From Pseudonocardia sp. CNS-004 (GTDB taxonomy: Bacteria; Actinomycetota; Actinomycetes; Mycobacteriales; Pseudonocardiaceae): 64,000 nt of DNA. Each line of letters begins with the position of its first letter. Position 1 is the first letter of the stretch. This document shows positions 26,854 through 36,711 of this stretch, piece by piece. The position numbers and the translations under genes are program-made. Where the stretch lies: NCBI GenBank assembly GCA_001942185.1, contig MKJV01000081.1, forward strand, positions 1-64,000, written 5' to 3'. Under the pieces are notes generated by a model. It ran no database searches, was not told where the DNA came from, and saw nothing but the letters and a program-made list of their open reading frames with translations.

Positions 26854-29342
26854 ATGGGCAAGCGTGGCGAGCTGAGGATCTACCTCGGCGCGGCACCCGG
26901 CGTGGGCAAGACCTACGCCATGCTCGGCGAGGCCCGCCGCCGCGCCGACCGCGGCACGGACGTGGTCGTGGGTCTCGTCGAGACCCACGGCCGCCGCAGG
27001 ACCGCCGAGCTGCTCGACGTACTGGAGGTCCTCCCGCGGCGGGAGGTCGCCCACCGCGGGGTGACCCTCACCGAGCTCGACGTCGCCGCCGTGCTCGCCC
27101 GCGAACCGCAGGTCGTGCTGATCGACGAGCTCGCCCACACCAACGCCCCCGGCTCGCGCAACCCCAAGCGCTGGCAGGACGTCGAGGAGCTGCTCGACGC
27201 CGGCATCACCGTGCTGACCACGCTGAACGTCCAGCACCTCGAGTCGTTGAACGACGTCGTCGAGCGGATCACCGGCAGCAGGCAGCAGGAGACCGTGCCC
27301 GACGAGGTGGTGCGCAAGGCCGGCCAGGTGGAGCTGGTCGACATCACCCCGGAGGCGCTGCGGCGCCGCCTCGCCCACGGCAACGTGTACGCGTCGGAGA
27401 AGGTCGACGCGGCGATGGCGAACTACTTCCAGCCGCGCAACCTCACCGCGCTGCGGGAGCTGGCGCTGCTGTGGGTGGCCGACCAGGTCGAGGTGGCGTT
27501 GCAACGCCACCGCGCCGACCAGCGCACCACCGACGTCTGGGAGACCCGCGAGCGGGTCGTCGTGGCCCTGACCGGCGGCCTCGAGAGCGAGACGGTGCTG
27601 CGCAGGGCCGCCCGCATCGCGAAGCGGTCCGGCTCGGCGGAGCTGTTCGCGCTGCACGTGCTGCGGGGGGACGGGCTCGCCGGGGCCACCGCCGCGGCGC
27701 TGGCCGCGCTGCGGCGGCTCGCCGAGGACGTGGGCGCGTCGTTCCACACCGTCGTCGGCGACGACGTGCCCGCCGCCCTGCTCGACTTCGCCCGCGGGGT
27801 GGACGCCACCCAGCTCGTGATCGGCACCTCGCGGCGTTCGCGGTTCGCCCGTGCCGTCGACGAGGGCATCGGTTCGCGGGTGGTGCAGGACTCGGGGCCG
27901 ATCGACGTGCACATGGTCACCCACGGCGAAGCCGGTCGCGGCCTGCGGCTGCCGCGCCGCTTCAGCGCGGTGCCGGTCACCCGCAGGGCGGTCGGCTGGG
28001 CGCTGGGCCTCGCCCTCCCGCTGCTCGCGACGGTGCTCGGGGTCGTCGGCCGCGAGATCTTCGCCCTGTCCACGGACGTCGTGCTGTTCTTCCTCGCGAC
28101 CGTCGTCGTCGCGCTGGTCGGCGGGCTGGGCCCGGCGCTGCTCGCGGCGCTCGCCGGCGCGACCCTGCTCAACTTCTTCCTCACCCCGCCGCTGCACACG
28201 CTGACGATCGCCGAGCGCGAGAACGTGATCATGCTCGTGGCGATGGTGCTCACGGCGGTGCTCGTCGCGCTCGTCGTCGACCGGGCCGCGCGACGGGCCC
28301 AGCAGGCGGCGGCGGCCGCGGCCGAGGCGGCGCTGCTCGCGTCGTTCTCCCGCACCGTCCTCACGCGGCCCGAGCCGCTCCCACGGCTGCTCGACCGGGT
28401 GCGCGAGGCGTTCGGCCTGACCACCGTGGCGATACTGGAACGCCGCGACGACCGGTGGGTGATCTCCGCCTGCTCCGGACCTCCCGACTGCGGGAAGCCC
28501 GAGCAGGCCGACGTCGACGTCGCGGTCGAGCCCGACGTGCACCTCGTCGGGCAGGGACGGGCCCTCCCGGCGGCCGACCGGCGCCTGCTGGAGGCGGTGG
28601 CGGGTCAGGCGCTGATCGCCCTGCGCAACCGGCAGATCACCGACCAGGCCGCCGAGGCGCAGCGGCGCGCGACGCCGTCGAGCTGCGCAGCGCGCTGCTC
28701 TCCGCCGTCGGGCACGACCTGCGCACCCCGCTGACCTCGATCAAGGCAGCGGCCGGGAGCCTGCGTGACGGTGACATCCGGCTCTCCCGCCACGACCGCG
28801 GCGAGCTCGCCGCCACCATCGAGGAGTCCGCCGACCGTCTCACCGGGCTGGTGAACAACCTGCTCGACTCGTCGCGCCTCGCCACCGGCGCCGTGGTCCC
28901 GGACCTGCGCCCGGTCGGCTACGACGAGGTCGCCGCGCTCGCACTGCGTGGTCTCGACGGTGCGGACCGGGTCGAGCCGGCGATCGACGAGCGGCTGCCC
29001 GAGGTCCTCGCCGACCCCGGGCTGTTGGAGCGGGTCGTCGCAAACGTCGTCGACAACGCGTTGCGCCACGGGGGAGGAGCGCCGGTGGTCCTGCGGGCCA
29101 GCGCCCACGCCGACCACGTCGAGCTGCGGGTCGTCGACTCGGGTCCCGGCGTGCACGTCGCCGACGCCGACCGCCTCTTCGCCCCGTTCCAGCGGCTCGG
29201 GGACCGCGACCACAGCGGCCTCGGCCTCGGCCTGAGCGTCGCCCGCGGTTTCACCGACGCGATGGGTGGCACGCTCACCGCCGAGGACACGCCCGGCGGT
29301 GGCCTCACGGTCGTGATCAGCCTCCCGGCGGTGCACCCGTGA
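26854..29342 (+). CDS. kdpD: KdpD sensor histidine kinase, frameshifted
   Basis: K+/turgor sensor of the KdpDE system. The N-terminal KdpD domain has Walker-type YLGAAPGVGKTYAMLGEA and LIDELAHTNAPGSRNPKRW, followed by a universal-stress-like domain (VVALTGGLESETVLRRAARI), four membrane helices (about residues 385-480) and a GAF-like region. The kinase core has phosphoacceptor His near residue 620 in VGHDLRTPLTSIKAAAGS and ATP-site motifs NVVDNALRHG and LGLGLSVARG. A break near 28665 (AEAQRRA to RDAVELRSALLSAVG) is fixed by one base. About 830 residues, close to the family norm of about 890. Stop overlaps kdpE by 4 nt. Confidence 0.92.
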
Positions 29343-30013
29343 CGGCCGTGCTGGTCGTCGACGACGACACCCAGCTGCTCCGTGCGTTGCGGATCCACCT
29401 CACCGCCCGGGGCTACGAGGTGCACACGGCGACGGGCGGCACCACCGCGCTGCGGACCGCGGAGGACCACGAGCTCGACGTCATCGTCCTCGACCTCGGC
29501 CTCCCCGACCTCGACGGCACCGAGGTGATCACCGCGCTGCGCGCGTTCACGACCGTGCCGATCATCGTGCTGTCCGCCCGTGCCGATTCGGCCGACAAGG
29601 TGCGCGCCCTCGACCGCGGCGCGGACGACTACGTGACCAAGCCGTTCGGCGTCGACGAGCTCATGGCCCGGCTGCGCGCCACGGTCCGCAGGGCGGGGAC
29701 GGTCCCCGAGAACGGGCCGATCGAGGCGGGCGAGCTCACCATCGACCTGGCCGCGAAGATCGTCCACCGGGCGGGCGCGGAGGTGCACCTCACCCCCACG
29801 GAGTGGAGCGTGCTCGACCTGCTGGTCCGCAACCGGGGCCGGCTCGTCGGCCGCAAGCAGCTGCTGCGCGAGATCTGGGGGCCGGTGGAGCGGAAGGAGA
29901 CCAGCTACCTGCGCGTCTACCTGGCGCAGCTGCGGCGCAAGCTGGAACGCGACCCGGCCCACCCGCAACACCTGATCACTGAGGCGGGGATGGGCTACCG
30001 GTTCCGGGCATGA
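29339..30013 (+). CDS. kdpE: KdpE response regulator
   Basis: OmpR-type regulator, 224 residues. Receiver domain with phosphoacceptor Asp52 in IVLDLGLPDLDG, acidic pocket VDDD near residues 7-10, and Lys in DDYVTKPFG. The C-terminal winged helix is LTPTEWSVLDLLVRNRGRLV, then ETSYLRVYLAQLRRKLE and the end EAGMGYRFRA. It activates kdpFABC when phosphorylated by KdpD. GTG start at 29339 within the GTGA overlap. The last 38 nt overlap the end of the convergent EEP-family gene. Confidence 0.94.
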   Translation: MTAVLVVDDDTQLLRALRIHLTARGYEVHTATGGTTALRTAEDHELDVIVLDLGLPDLDGTEVITALRAFTTVPIIVLSARADSADKVRALDRGADDYVTKPFGVDELMARLRATVRRAGTVPENGPIEAGELTIDLAAKIVHRAGAEVHLTPTEWSVLDLLVRNRGRLVGRKQLLREIWGPVERKETSYLRVYLAQLRRKLERDPAHPQHLITEAGMGYRFRA

Positions 30014-31016
30014 CGCCGTCCGGGATCCGGAGGCGGGTGAGCACCGCCCGGTGGTCGCTCCCGGGGAGGTCCCGCACCTCGAACGTCTCGGCGACGATCG
30101 GGTCGGTGGCGAGCACGTGGTCGATCTGCGGGCCGAGCCAGCCCGGCAGCCACGTCGGCCAGGTGGGGACCAGGCCGTCGCCGCGCTGCGCAGCCGCGTC
30201 CCCGCACCCGGCGCTCGCCGACCGGAACACCGAGTGGTCGAACGTGGCGTTGAAGTCGCCCGCGATGACCGCCGGCTGCGGACCGGCGCACCACTGCGAC
30301 ACCAGGCTCACGTCGGAGTGCCACTGCGGCACGTCACCGCGGCGCGGGGCGAGGGTGTGGAACGCGACGAACCGCAGCTCGCCGAGGCCGCCACCCTCCA
30401 GCTCCACGCGCGGGAACGGGGTCGCGGTGTAGATGCTGCTGCGCACGTCACCGAGGTGGTCGGCGACCACCGCGGTGACACCGCCGAGGTCCCCGTCCGG
30501 CTCCCCGACCGCCGTGACGAGGTGGTAGCCGAGCGGTTCGACCAGTGGCGCGAGCTTGGAACGGAACGTCGTGCCCGCCTCGACGAGGGACACCAGGTCC
30601 GGGCGCTCGTCGCGGATCAGGGCGGCCACCCCGGCCACGTCCGCACCGCCGCTGTAGGTGTTGAACGCGGCCACCGTCAGCGGGTGGCCCCCCGCAGGGA
30701 CCGGCGTCGTCGACACGGCCCGCGGGGCGACCACGCCCGCCGCGATCACCAGCACGACGATCACGCCCGCGGCGGCGAGCAGGGTCCCGCGCACCCAGCG
30801 CGTGAGCACCAGCAGCACCGGCACGAGGATCGCCAGCCCGACGAGCAGGTACGGGCGGAGCGCGACGAGCTGCGCGAGCGGGGTGATCACGTCGAGCCCG
30901 ATCAGATCGGGCAGCGTCAGAAGGGCCACACCTGCCACGAACGGCAGCGCCAACCAGCGGGACCCAGCCGGCGATGCGGCCGTTCTTGCGTCACGAGCCG
31001 ATCTTTCCCAGGCCAC
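29976..31016 (-). CDS. Membrane-anchored endonuclease/exonuclease/phosphatase (EEP) family protein
   Basis: 346 residues. Three N-terminal hydrophobic helices (about 20-110, e.g. LPFVAGVALLTLPDLIGLDV and LLAAAGVIVVLVIAAGVV) precede an extracytoplasmic EEP domain. Catalytic motifs: LTVAAFNTYSGGADV, DLVSLVEAG (metal Glu), VIAGDFNATFDHSVF (GDFN) and GSDHRAVLTRLR (final Asp-His). The fold covers phosphodiesterases such as nucleases and phospholipases; the extracellular position suggests nutrient scavenging or envelope phosphodiester cleavage. GTG start at 31016. Its 3' end overlaps kdpE antisense by 38 nt. Confidence 0.8.
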   Translation of the reverse strand: MAWERSARDARTAASPAGSRWLALPFVAGVALLTLPDLIGLDVITPLAQLVALRPYLLVGLAILVPVLLVLTRWVRGTLLAAAGVIVVLVIAAGVVAPRAVSTTPVPAGGHPLTVAAFNTYSGGADVAGVAALIRDERPDLVSLVEAGTTFRSKLAPLVEPLGYHLVTAVGEPDGDLGGVTAVVADHLGDVRSSIYTATPFPRVELEGGGLGELRFVAFHTLAPRRGDVPQWHSDVSLVSQWCAGPQPAVIAGDFNATFDHSVFRSASAGCGDAAAQRGDGLVPTWPTWLPGWLGPQIDHVLATDPIVAETFEVRDLPGSDHRAVLTRLRIPDGVMPGTGSPSPPQ

Positions 31017-31483
31017 CTGAATGAACGCTGAGGCCCGGCCCGGATGTCAGCAAGGCCACGTTGTCGGCAGTGGCGCTTTCCCCACGAAAGGCGCCGCTCC
31101 ACGGCCGCACCGGGCGCGTTCCGCAGTGAGGATGTAGCGGCCCGGCTCGGAGGCACGTGGCTTCGGGGGATCGGGGTGAGAGAAGTTGTCCACCGCGACG
31201 GCGTGGACCTACGGTTGTTCGATCTTGAACCGGGGACCGCCAGGTCGATGTCGAGGTTGTGGACAACACCGGGGTGCGTACCGCGGAACGCAGCCGGCCT
31301 GGCCACCGACCCGGACGGTGGGCGTCGATCAGGCCGGTTCGGCGCGTCGGACAGTCGCGCCGCCGCGGCCAGCAGAGCCGTGAGCGGTAGGAGCGTCCAG
31401 CGTAGGACGCTGCCGTTCCGCAGAAGGTCATGCGGCGCCGACGGTGGGCCGGATCAGGTGCCGGGCGACGACGACGTCCTGGA
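31017..31483. other. Gene-free stretch of about 0.47 kb
   Basis: No reading frame here looks like a real protein on codon pattern or recognisable motifs; the long open frames overlap antisense and have arbitrary composition. The left end (31042-31068) carries CAGCAAGGCCACGTTG next to an interrupted GGCGCTTTC/GAAAGGCGCC inverted repeat (31073-31092). A similar AGTAAGGCACGTTG occurs at 2260-2273 in another intergenic region. It may hold the promoter of the EEP gene plus a decayed dispersed repeat. I see nothing else. Confidence 0.35.
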
Positions 31484-31993
31484 TCACGAGGTCGCGGACC
31501 GGTGCGTCTCGGCGAGCTGCCGGTAGATGGCGGCGTTGGCGCGGTTGTGCTCGACCTCGGCGTCGCTCAGCTCGCGACGCACCTTGCCGGGCACGCCGGC
31601 CACGAGCGACCGCGGCGGGATGACCGCGCCCGCGGGGACGAGCGCGCTCGCCGCGACGAGGGACCCCGCGCCGATGACCGCCCCGTTCAGGACGGTGGCG
31701 TTCATGCCGATCAGGCAGCCGTCCTCCACGGTGCAGCCGTGCAACACCGCCCCGTGGCCGACGCTCACGTCGTCGCCGATCCGGGCCGGGAAGCCCGGGT
31801 CGGCGTGCAGGACCGCGCCGTCCTGGATATTGCTGCCGGCGCCGACGGTCACCGACTCCATGTCGGCGCGCAGCACGGCGCTGTAGAACACGCCGGTGCC
31901 GCGCCCGATGGTCACGTCGCCGACGACGGTGGCGGTGTCCGCGAGCCAGGCCGAACCGTCGACCTGGGGTGTGCGGTCACCGAGGGAGATCAT
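31484..31993 (-). CDS. Gamma-carbonic-anhydrase-like hexapeptide-repeat protein
   Basis: 169 residues with left-handed beta-helix hexapeptide repeats (TATVVGDVTIGRGTGVFYSA, SNIQDGAVLHADPGFPARIG). Metal-site histidines appear in VLHADPG, SVGHGAVLHGC. The C-terminal helix is ELSDAEVEHNRANAAIYRQL. It belongs with PaaY/CaiE/Cam-type proteins, which may be carbonic anhydrases or thioesterase-like; activity cannot be told from sequence. The ATG at 31993 is in a GGGATGCGC context; an ATG two codons earlier is possible. Confidence 0.82.
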   Translation of the reverse strand: MISLGDRTPQVDGSAWLADTATVVGDVTIGRGTGVFYSAVLRADMESVTVGAGSNIQDGAVLHADPGFPARIGDDVSVGHGAVLHGCTVEDGCLIGMNATVLNGAVIGAGSLVAASALVPAGAVIPPRSLVAGVPGKVRRELSDAEVEHNRANAAIYRQLAETHRSATS

Positions 31994-32127
31994 GCGCATC
32001 CCATGATGAAACCTCACGACAGGGCGGGCGCGATGAGGGACGTGACGAACAGGACCAGTGCCCCGCCGAGCCGGGTCGTGACGGCGGCGAAGGGCATCAG
32101 GTGCATGTTCCGGGCGACGGTGCGAAG

Positions 32128-32679
32128 TCAGGCGGCGATCGTCACGACGATGATCAGCACCGCGAGCGAGGCGTCGAGCAGGAGGCAGAACTCGGCGAGG
32201 GAGCGGGCCACCACCCGGTTGGTGCGGTAGTGGTGCAGATCCCACGCCGAGTGGGTGAGCAGGCCTGCCGCGACGAGGTACGCGCCCAGGTCCGTGTCCA
32301 CGAACGAGGCGATCGCGGCCACCGCGCCGAAGGCGAGCAGTGCGACGCTCTGCAGCGGCAGCCCGTGGCCGGGGCGGAGGACCCCGCGCAGCAGGCCGTA
32401 GAGGCCGAGCACCACACCGCAGCCCAGGACGATCGGTGTCGCGTCGACGTCGGCGAACCTCGCCACGGTGATGACGACGACGGACGTGAGGAACAGCGGC
32501 CAGGCCGCGCCCGGCTTCCGCAGCGCGGCGGAGCCGATGTAGACCATCGCGGCCGCGGCGAGGACCGGTGCCTGCTCGACGCCGTCGGCCATGCCGACGG
32601 AGACCAGCGCGGCGAAGGCGATTCCGGCCAGTGCCGGCCAGCGGCGGCGCACCGAGCCTGCGACCACGGACGACGTCAT
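32128..32679 (-). CDS. Hypothetical membrane protein
   Basis: 183 residues with about six hydrophobic helices: WPALAGIAFAALVSVGMADG, VLAAAAMVYIGSAALR, AWPLFLTSVVVITVARF, PIVLGCGVVLGLYGLLRGV, VALLAFGAVAAIASFV and a final ASLAVLIIVVTIAA. Polar feature LTHSAWDLHHYRTNRVV near residue 150 has three His residues facing one side. Similar proteins are found in actinomycetes without assigned function. ATG at 32679 chosen because upstream codons are low-complexity Ser/Pro/Arg. Confidence 0.65.
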   Translation of the reverse strand: MTSSVVAGSVRRRWPALAGIAFAALVSVGMADGVEQAPVLAAAAMVYIGSAALRKPGAAWPLFLTSVVVITVARFADVDATPIVLGCGVVLGLYGLLRGVLRPGHGLPLQSVALLAFGAVAAIASFVDTDLGAYLVAAGLLTHSAWDLHHYRTNRVVARSLAEFCLLLDASLAVLIIVVTIAA

Positions 32680-32789
32680 GGGTACACGGTCTTCGCGCCT
32701 GCCGGACTCGACCAGGGCCCGTCCGGAACTCTGCGATTCCCGTCCAGATCGAGGCGATTCAGACGTCGACGACGACGGCGGGGGACGGC

Positions 32790-32811
32790 GGCGGGACGGC
32801 ACGGTCCCGCC
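32790..32811 (-). terminator. Hairpin after the AGCS symporter gene
   Basis: GGCGGGAC and GTCCCGCC form a perfect 8-bp stem around a 6-nt loop, 10 nt beyond the symporter stop on its coding strand. No T-tract. Confidence 0.55.
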
Positions 32812-32820
32812 ACCGCGTGG

Positions 32821-34306
32821 TCAGGCGCCGGGGTTGCGTGCCACTTCGACCTCGTCCGCCCGCTCCCAGAAGGTCGCACCCTTGATGTTCAGGGCGAGGG
32901 GGTCGAACGTGGGATCGATGCCGGCCTTGGCCTGACGCTCGTAGTCGCGAAGTGCGGCGAGGGCCGGTCGCTGGATGATCAGGATCGCGATGATGTTCAG
33001 CCAGGCCATCAGCCCGACACCGATGTCGCCGAGCGTCCACGCCTCCGTTGCCGTGATGACGGCGCCGGTGGCCGCCGCAACCAGGAAGAACGCCTGCAGC
33101 AGCCGCCAGCAGATGCGCTCCACGCGCATGCTGGCGACGTTCCGCAGGAAGTAGTTCAGGTTGGTCTCGGCCATGTAGTAGTAGGCCACCACCGTGGTGA
33201 AGGCGAAGAACGCGATCGAGACGGCCACGAAGCTGGCACCCGCGCCGGGCACGAGGGTGTCGAATCCGGCCTGGGTGAAGGCGGGCCCGACCTCGACGTC
33301 GCTGCGGATTCCGTCGTAGAGCAGCGTGCCGTCGGTGGAGCCCCCGTCCCACACCCGGTAGATCCCGGTGGACAGCAGCAGGAACGCCGTGGCACTGCAC
33401 ACGAACAGCGTGTCGATGTACACCGAGAACGCCTGCACGAGCCCCTGCTTGGCCGGATGTGAGACCTCCGCGGCCGCGGCGGCGTGCGGACCGGTTCCCT
33501 GGCCGGCCTCGTTGGAGTAGACGCCGCGGCGCACTCCCCATTCGACGGCCAGGCCCACGATGGCGCCGAAGCCGGCCTCCATGCCGAACGCGCTGGAGAA
33601 GATCAGGCGGAACACCTCGGGGATCTGCGCGGCGTTGGCGAACACGATGACGAGGGCGAGAATGATGTACGCCACCGCCATGAACGGAACCACCACGCTG
33701 GCAAAGGCCGCGATCCGTTTCACCCCGCCGAGGATGATGAATGCCAGCGCGATGACCAGGCCGATCGCGGTGACCCACGGCGGGATACCCCAGGCGTTGT
33801 CGATCGCACCGGAGATGCTGTTGGTCTGGATGCCGGGAAGGAGCAGCCCGGTGGCGACCACGGTGACGCCGGCGAAGAGCAGCGCGTACCACTTCTGGCG
33901 CATGCACTTCTCGATGTAGTAGGCCGGCCCGCCTCGGTAGTTCCCGAGGTGGTCGCGCTCCTTGTAGATCTGGCCGAGTACGGATTCGACGAACGCGGTG
34001 GAGGCCCCGAAGAAGGCCACGGTCCACATCCAGAACACGGCGCCGGGGCCCGAAGGCGATGGCCGTGGCCACGCCGGCGATGTTGCCGGTGCCGATCCGG
34101 CCCGCCAGCGACATGGCCAACGCCTGGAACGACGAGACGCCGCCCTCGGACTTCTGCCCGGTGAAGGTCAGGCGCACCATGTCCGGGATCCGGCGCAGCT
34201 GAACCAACCTGGTGCGGATGCTGAAATAGAGACCCGCGCCGAGGCAGAGGTAGATGAGCGGCGGGCTCCACACGATGCTGCTAATGGTGTCGAAGAAATC
34301 GGCCAC
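32821..34306 (-). CDS. AGCS-family Na+/amino-acid (alanine/glycine) symporter, frameshifted
   Basis: Sodium-coupled importer with about ten membrane helices. N-terminal frame: GAGLYFSIRTRLVQLRRIPD, GGVSSFQALAMSLAGRIGTG and NIAGVATAIAFG (the AGCS signature). C-terminal frame: FWMWTVAFFGASTAFVESVL, RGGPAYYIEKCM, GVRRGVYSNEAGQGTGPHAA and TVVAYYYMAETNLNYFLRN. The change of frame near 34050 falls in a GGGCCCC run where the family has FGGPGAVFWMW. Repaired length is about 495 residues. GTG start at 34306 with AAGGG upstream. It is a single gene with its own terminator. Confidence 0.88.
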
Positions 34307-34412
34307 GTTCGTACCCTTCGTAAGGTAGGCGGGAGGATATCGAGCGCGGAGCCACCGAACACGAAGGGATGACGTCTGTTCCGTGTTCGAAACACAAATT
34401 TAACTGCGATGG

Positions 34413-35648
34413 TTATGGGTCAGATGTCGGCGACGGCGCGCAACGGAGCCTCCACGCGTCGGCGACGAACCGCAGGAAGCCCGCTGCGGTGCCACCGTCG
34501 CACACGCGGTGGTCGAACACCAGCGACAGCTGCGCGATCCGCCGCGCCGCGACCTCGCCGTCGACGACCCACGGCCGCGGGAGGATCCGCCCGATGCCGA
34601 GGATCGCGGCCTCCGGGTGGTTGATGATCGCCGCGCTGCCGTCCACGCCGAACACGCCGTAGTTGTTCAGCGTGAACGAGCCGGAGGACAGCTCGGCCGC
34701 GGTGGCCGTGCCCTCGCGGGCGGCCGCGGTCAGCCGGCGGATCTCGGTGTCCAGCCCGCGAATGCTCAGCCGGTCGGCGCCGCGGACGGCCGGCACGACG
34801 AGCCCACGCTCGGTTTGCGCCGCCACCCCGAGGTTGACCCCGTCGAGGTGCACCACCTCCTCCCGCTCGACGTCCACCCGCGAGTTCAGTGCCGGGAACT
34901 CGCGCAGCCCGGCCACGACGAACCGGGCCAGCAGGGCGACGAGGCCGGGCTTCCAGTCGTCGCGCCGCATGTCCTCCTGCAGCGCGAGCAGGGCCGTCGC
35001 GTCGACGTCGACCCACGTGGTGGCCTCGGGGATCTCGGCGCGGCTGCGGGTGAGGGTGCGGGCGATCCGGCCGCGCACCCCGGTGAGCGGCACGCGGGTG
35101 CGCACCGGCAGCCCGGTCCGGCGGTCGACGTCCTCGGCCTCGGTGTCCTCGGCTTCGGGTGTCTTGCGGGCCTCGATCGCCCGCTCGACGTCCGCTCGGG
35201 TGATCAACCCATCGCTGCCGGTGCCCACGAGCGTCGCCGGGTCGAGGCCGGCCCGGCGCGCCAGCTGTCTGACGACCGGCGAGACGATCTTGGGGCGCTC
35301 TGGCGGTGCCGGTGTCACCGCCGCTGCCTGCCGGCGTCGACGGCGGGCGGGCGCCTCGGTGGTGCCGTAGCCGACGAGCACGTTGCCCGATCCGGCCTGC
35401 TTCTCCTCGACCGGGCGAACCGTGATCAGCGGTGCTCCCACCGCGACCGTCGATCCCTCCGCCGCGTGCAGTTCGGCGACGATCCCGGCGAACGGGGAGG
35501 GCACCTCGACCGTCGCCTTGGCGGTCTCGACCTCGGCCACCGGCGCGTCGACGGCGACGGTGTCGCCCGGATGCACCAGCCACTTGACGAGCTCGGCCTC
35601 GGTGAGGCCCTCGCCGAGGTCGGGGAGGGTGAACACGGTGTCGCTCAC
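34413..35648 (-). CDS. bkdC: Dihydrolipoamide acyltransferase (E2) of a branched-chain 2-oxoacid dehydrogenase
   Basis: 411 residues. One lipoyl domain at the N-terminus with the modified Lys in AEVETAKATVEVPSP (about residue 45), an E1/E3-binding domain (VSPVVRQLARRAGLDPATL) and the catalytic domain with RGRIARTLTRSRAEIPEATT, NNYGVFGVDGSAAIINHPEA and the active-site DHRVCDGG (HxxxDG). GTG at 35648 overlaps the E1beta stop (GTGA). With E1alpha/E1beta it oxidises branched-chain 2-oxoacids to acyl-CoA. No E3 gene is present, so the general dihydrolipoamide dehydrogenase must serve it. Confidence 0.88.
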   Translation of the reverse strand: MSDTVFTLPDLGEGLTEAELVKWLVHPGDTVAVDAPVAEVETAKATVEVPSPFAGIVAELHAAEGSTVAVGAPLITVRPVEEKQAGSGNVLVGYGTTEAPARRRRRQAAAVTPAPPERPKIVSPVVRQLARRAGLDPATLVGTGSDGLITRADVERAIEARKTPEAEDTEAEDVDRRTGLPVRTRVPLTGVRGRIARTLTRSRAEIPEATTWVDVDATALLALQEDMRRDDWKPGLVALLARFVVAGLREFPALNSRVDVEREEVVHLDGVNLGVAAQTERGLVVPAVRGADRLSIRGLDTEIRRLTAAAREGTATAAELSSGSFTLNNYGVFGVDGSAAIINHPEAAILGIGRILPRPWVVDGEVAARRIAQLSLVFDHRVCDGGTAAGFLRFVADAWRLRCAPSPTSDP

Positions 35649-36625
35649 GTCACCTCCCATTGCAGGTCGTCCACGGCGTCGAGGATCCGGTCGACGCCGG
35701 GCAGGTGGTGGCGCTCCAGCTTCGGCGGGGGGTAGGGCACGTCGAACCCGGTGACCCGGCGGACCGGCGCTTCCAGGTGGTGGAAGCAGCGCTCGGACAC
35801 CCGCGCCGCGATCTCGGACGCGACGGAGGCGAAGCCCGGCGCCTCGGCGACGACGACCGCGCGCCCCGTGCGCCGCACGGCCGCGGTGACGGTCTCGTCG
35901 TCGAAGGGGACGATCGAGCGCAGATCGACCACAGCGAGGTCACGGCCCTCGGCGGCGGCCTGTTCCGCAGCGGCGAGCGCGACCGGAACCGACGGGCCGT
36001 AGGCGATCAACGTGGCATCGCTGCCCTCCCGGCGCACGACGGCTTGCCCGATCGGCGGCACGGGGTGCAGGTCGAGCTCCTCCTTCGTGAAGTACTGCTT
36101 CTTGGGCTCCAGGAACACCACCGGGTCCGGGTGCTCGATCGCGGCCCGCAGCAGCCCGTACGCATCGGTGTTCGTGGCGGGGGTGACCACGAGCAGGCCG
36201 GGGGTGTGCGCGTAGTACGCCTCGGAGCTGTCGCAGTGGTGCTCGACCCCGCCGATGCCCCCGCCGTACGGGACGCGGATGACCATCGGCAGCCGCACGC
36301 GCCCGCGCGTCCGGTTCCCGATCTTGGCGACGTGGCTGATGATCTGCTCGAACGCCGGGTAGGCGAAGGCGTCGAACTGCATCTCGACGACGGGCCGCAT
36401 CCCGTTCATCGCCATCCCCACGGCCATCCCGACGATGCCCGCCTCGGCGAGCGGGGTGTCGAAGCAGCGGCTCTCCCCGAACTCGGCGGTCAGCCCGTCG
36501 GTGACCCGGAAGACGCCACCCAGCGCACCCACGTCCTCGCCGAAGACCACCACCGACCCGTCGGCCGCCATCGCGTCGCGCAGCGCCCGGTTGAGCGCCT
36601 GGATCATCGTCGGCTTCTCACTCAT
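35645..36625 (-). CDS. bkdB: 2-oxoacid dehydrogenase E1 beta subunit
   Basis: 326 residues. Transketolase-like pyrimidine domain with FGEDVGALGGVFRVTDGL, the TPP-activating Glu in DTPLAEAGIVGMAVGMA, FDAFAYPAFEQIISHVAKI, RVPYGGGIGGVEHHCDS and the C-terminal transketolase domain (VVVAEAPGFASVASEIAARV, VTGFDVPYPPPKLE). ATG at 36625 overlaps the stop of a MIRU-like coding spacer (ATGA) rather than E1alpha itself. Branched-chain rather than pyruvate specificity is inferred from the E1alpha/E1beta organisation and the Lrp regulator. Confidence 0.9.
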   Translation of the reverse strand: MSEKPTMIQALNRALRDAMAADGSVVVFGEDVGALGGVFRVTDGLTAEFGESRCFDTPLAEAGIVGMAVGMAMNGMRPVVEMQFDAFAYPAFEQIISHVAKIGNRTRGRVRLPMVIRVPYGGGIGGVEHHCDSSEAYYAHTPGLLVVTPATNTDAYGLLRAAIEHPDPVVFLEPKKQYFTKEELDLHPVPPIGQAVVRREGSDATLIAYGPSVPVALAAAEQAAAEGRDLAVVDLRSIVPFDDETVTAAVRRTGRAVVVAEAPGFASVASEIAARVSERCFHHLEAPVRRVTGFDVPYPPPKLERHHLPGVDRILDAVDDLQWEVT

Positions 36626-36711
36626 CGTCCGCCCTCGCTGACGCTCGTGCGACCGCTTCGCGGACACGCTGTGCTGATGATTCGCTCGCTCCGCAAGCTC
36701 CGCTCACTCAT
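36622..36711 (-). repeat. MIRU-like coding spacer between E1alpha and E1beta genes (copy 1)
   Basis: A 90-nt insert that begins with an ATG overlapping the E1alpha TGA (ATGA) and ends with a TGA overlapping the E1beta ATG (ATGA). It is open throughout: 29 codons reading MSERSLRSERIIS then CPRSGRTSVSEGGR. The second copy at 49824-49901 shares ATGAGYGAGC, AGCGAATCAT and CGAGCGTCAGCGAGG at matching places. This is the hallmark of mycobacterial MIRUs, which insert in overlapping start/stop codons and keep coupling. Confidence 0.6.

Noticed and set aside
26806..28542. 578-codon open frame antisense to kdpD
   Set aside because: kdpD motifs on the plus strand are unambiguous; the antisense product is low-complexity.
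31044..31526. 160-codon open frame in the gene-free stretch
   Set aside because: Odd composition, no ribosome-binding site, no motif, and it overlaps other equally poor frames on both strands.
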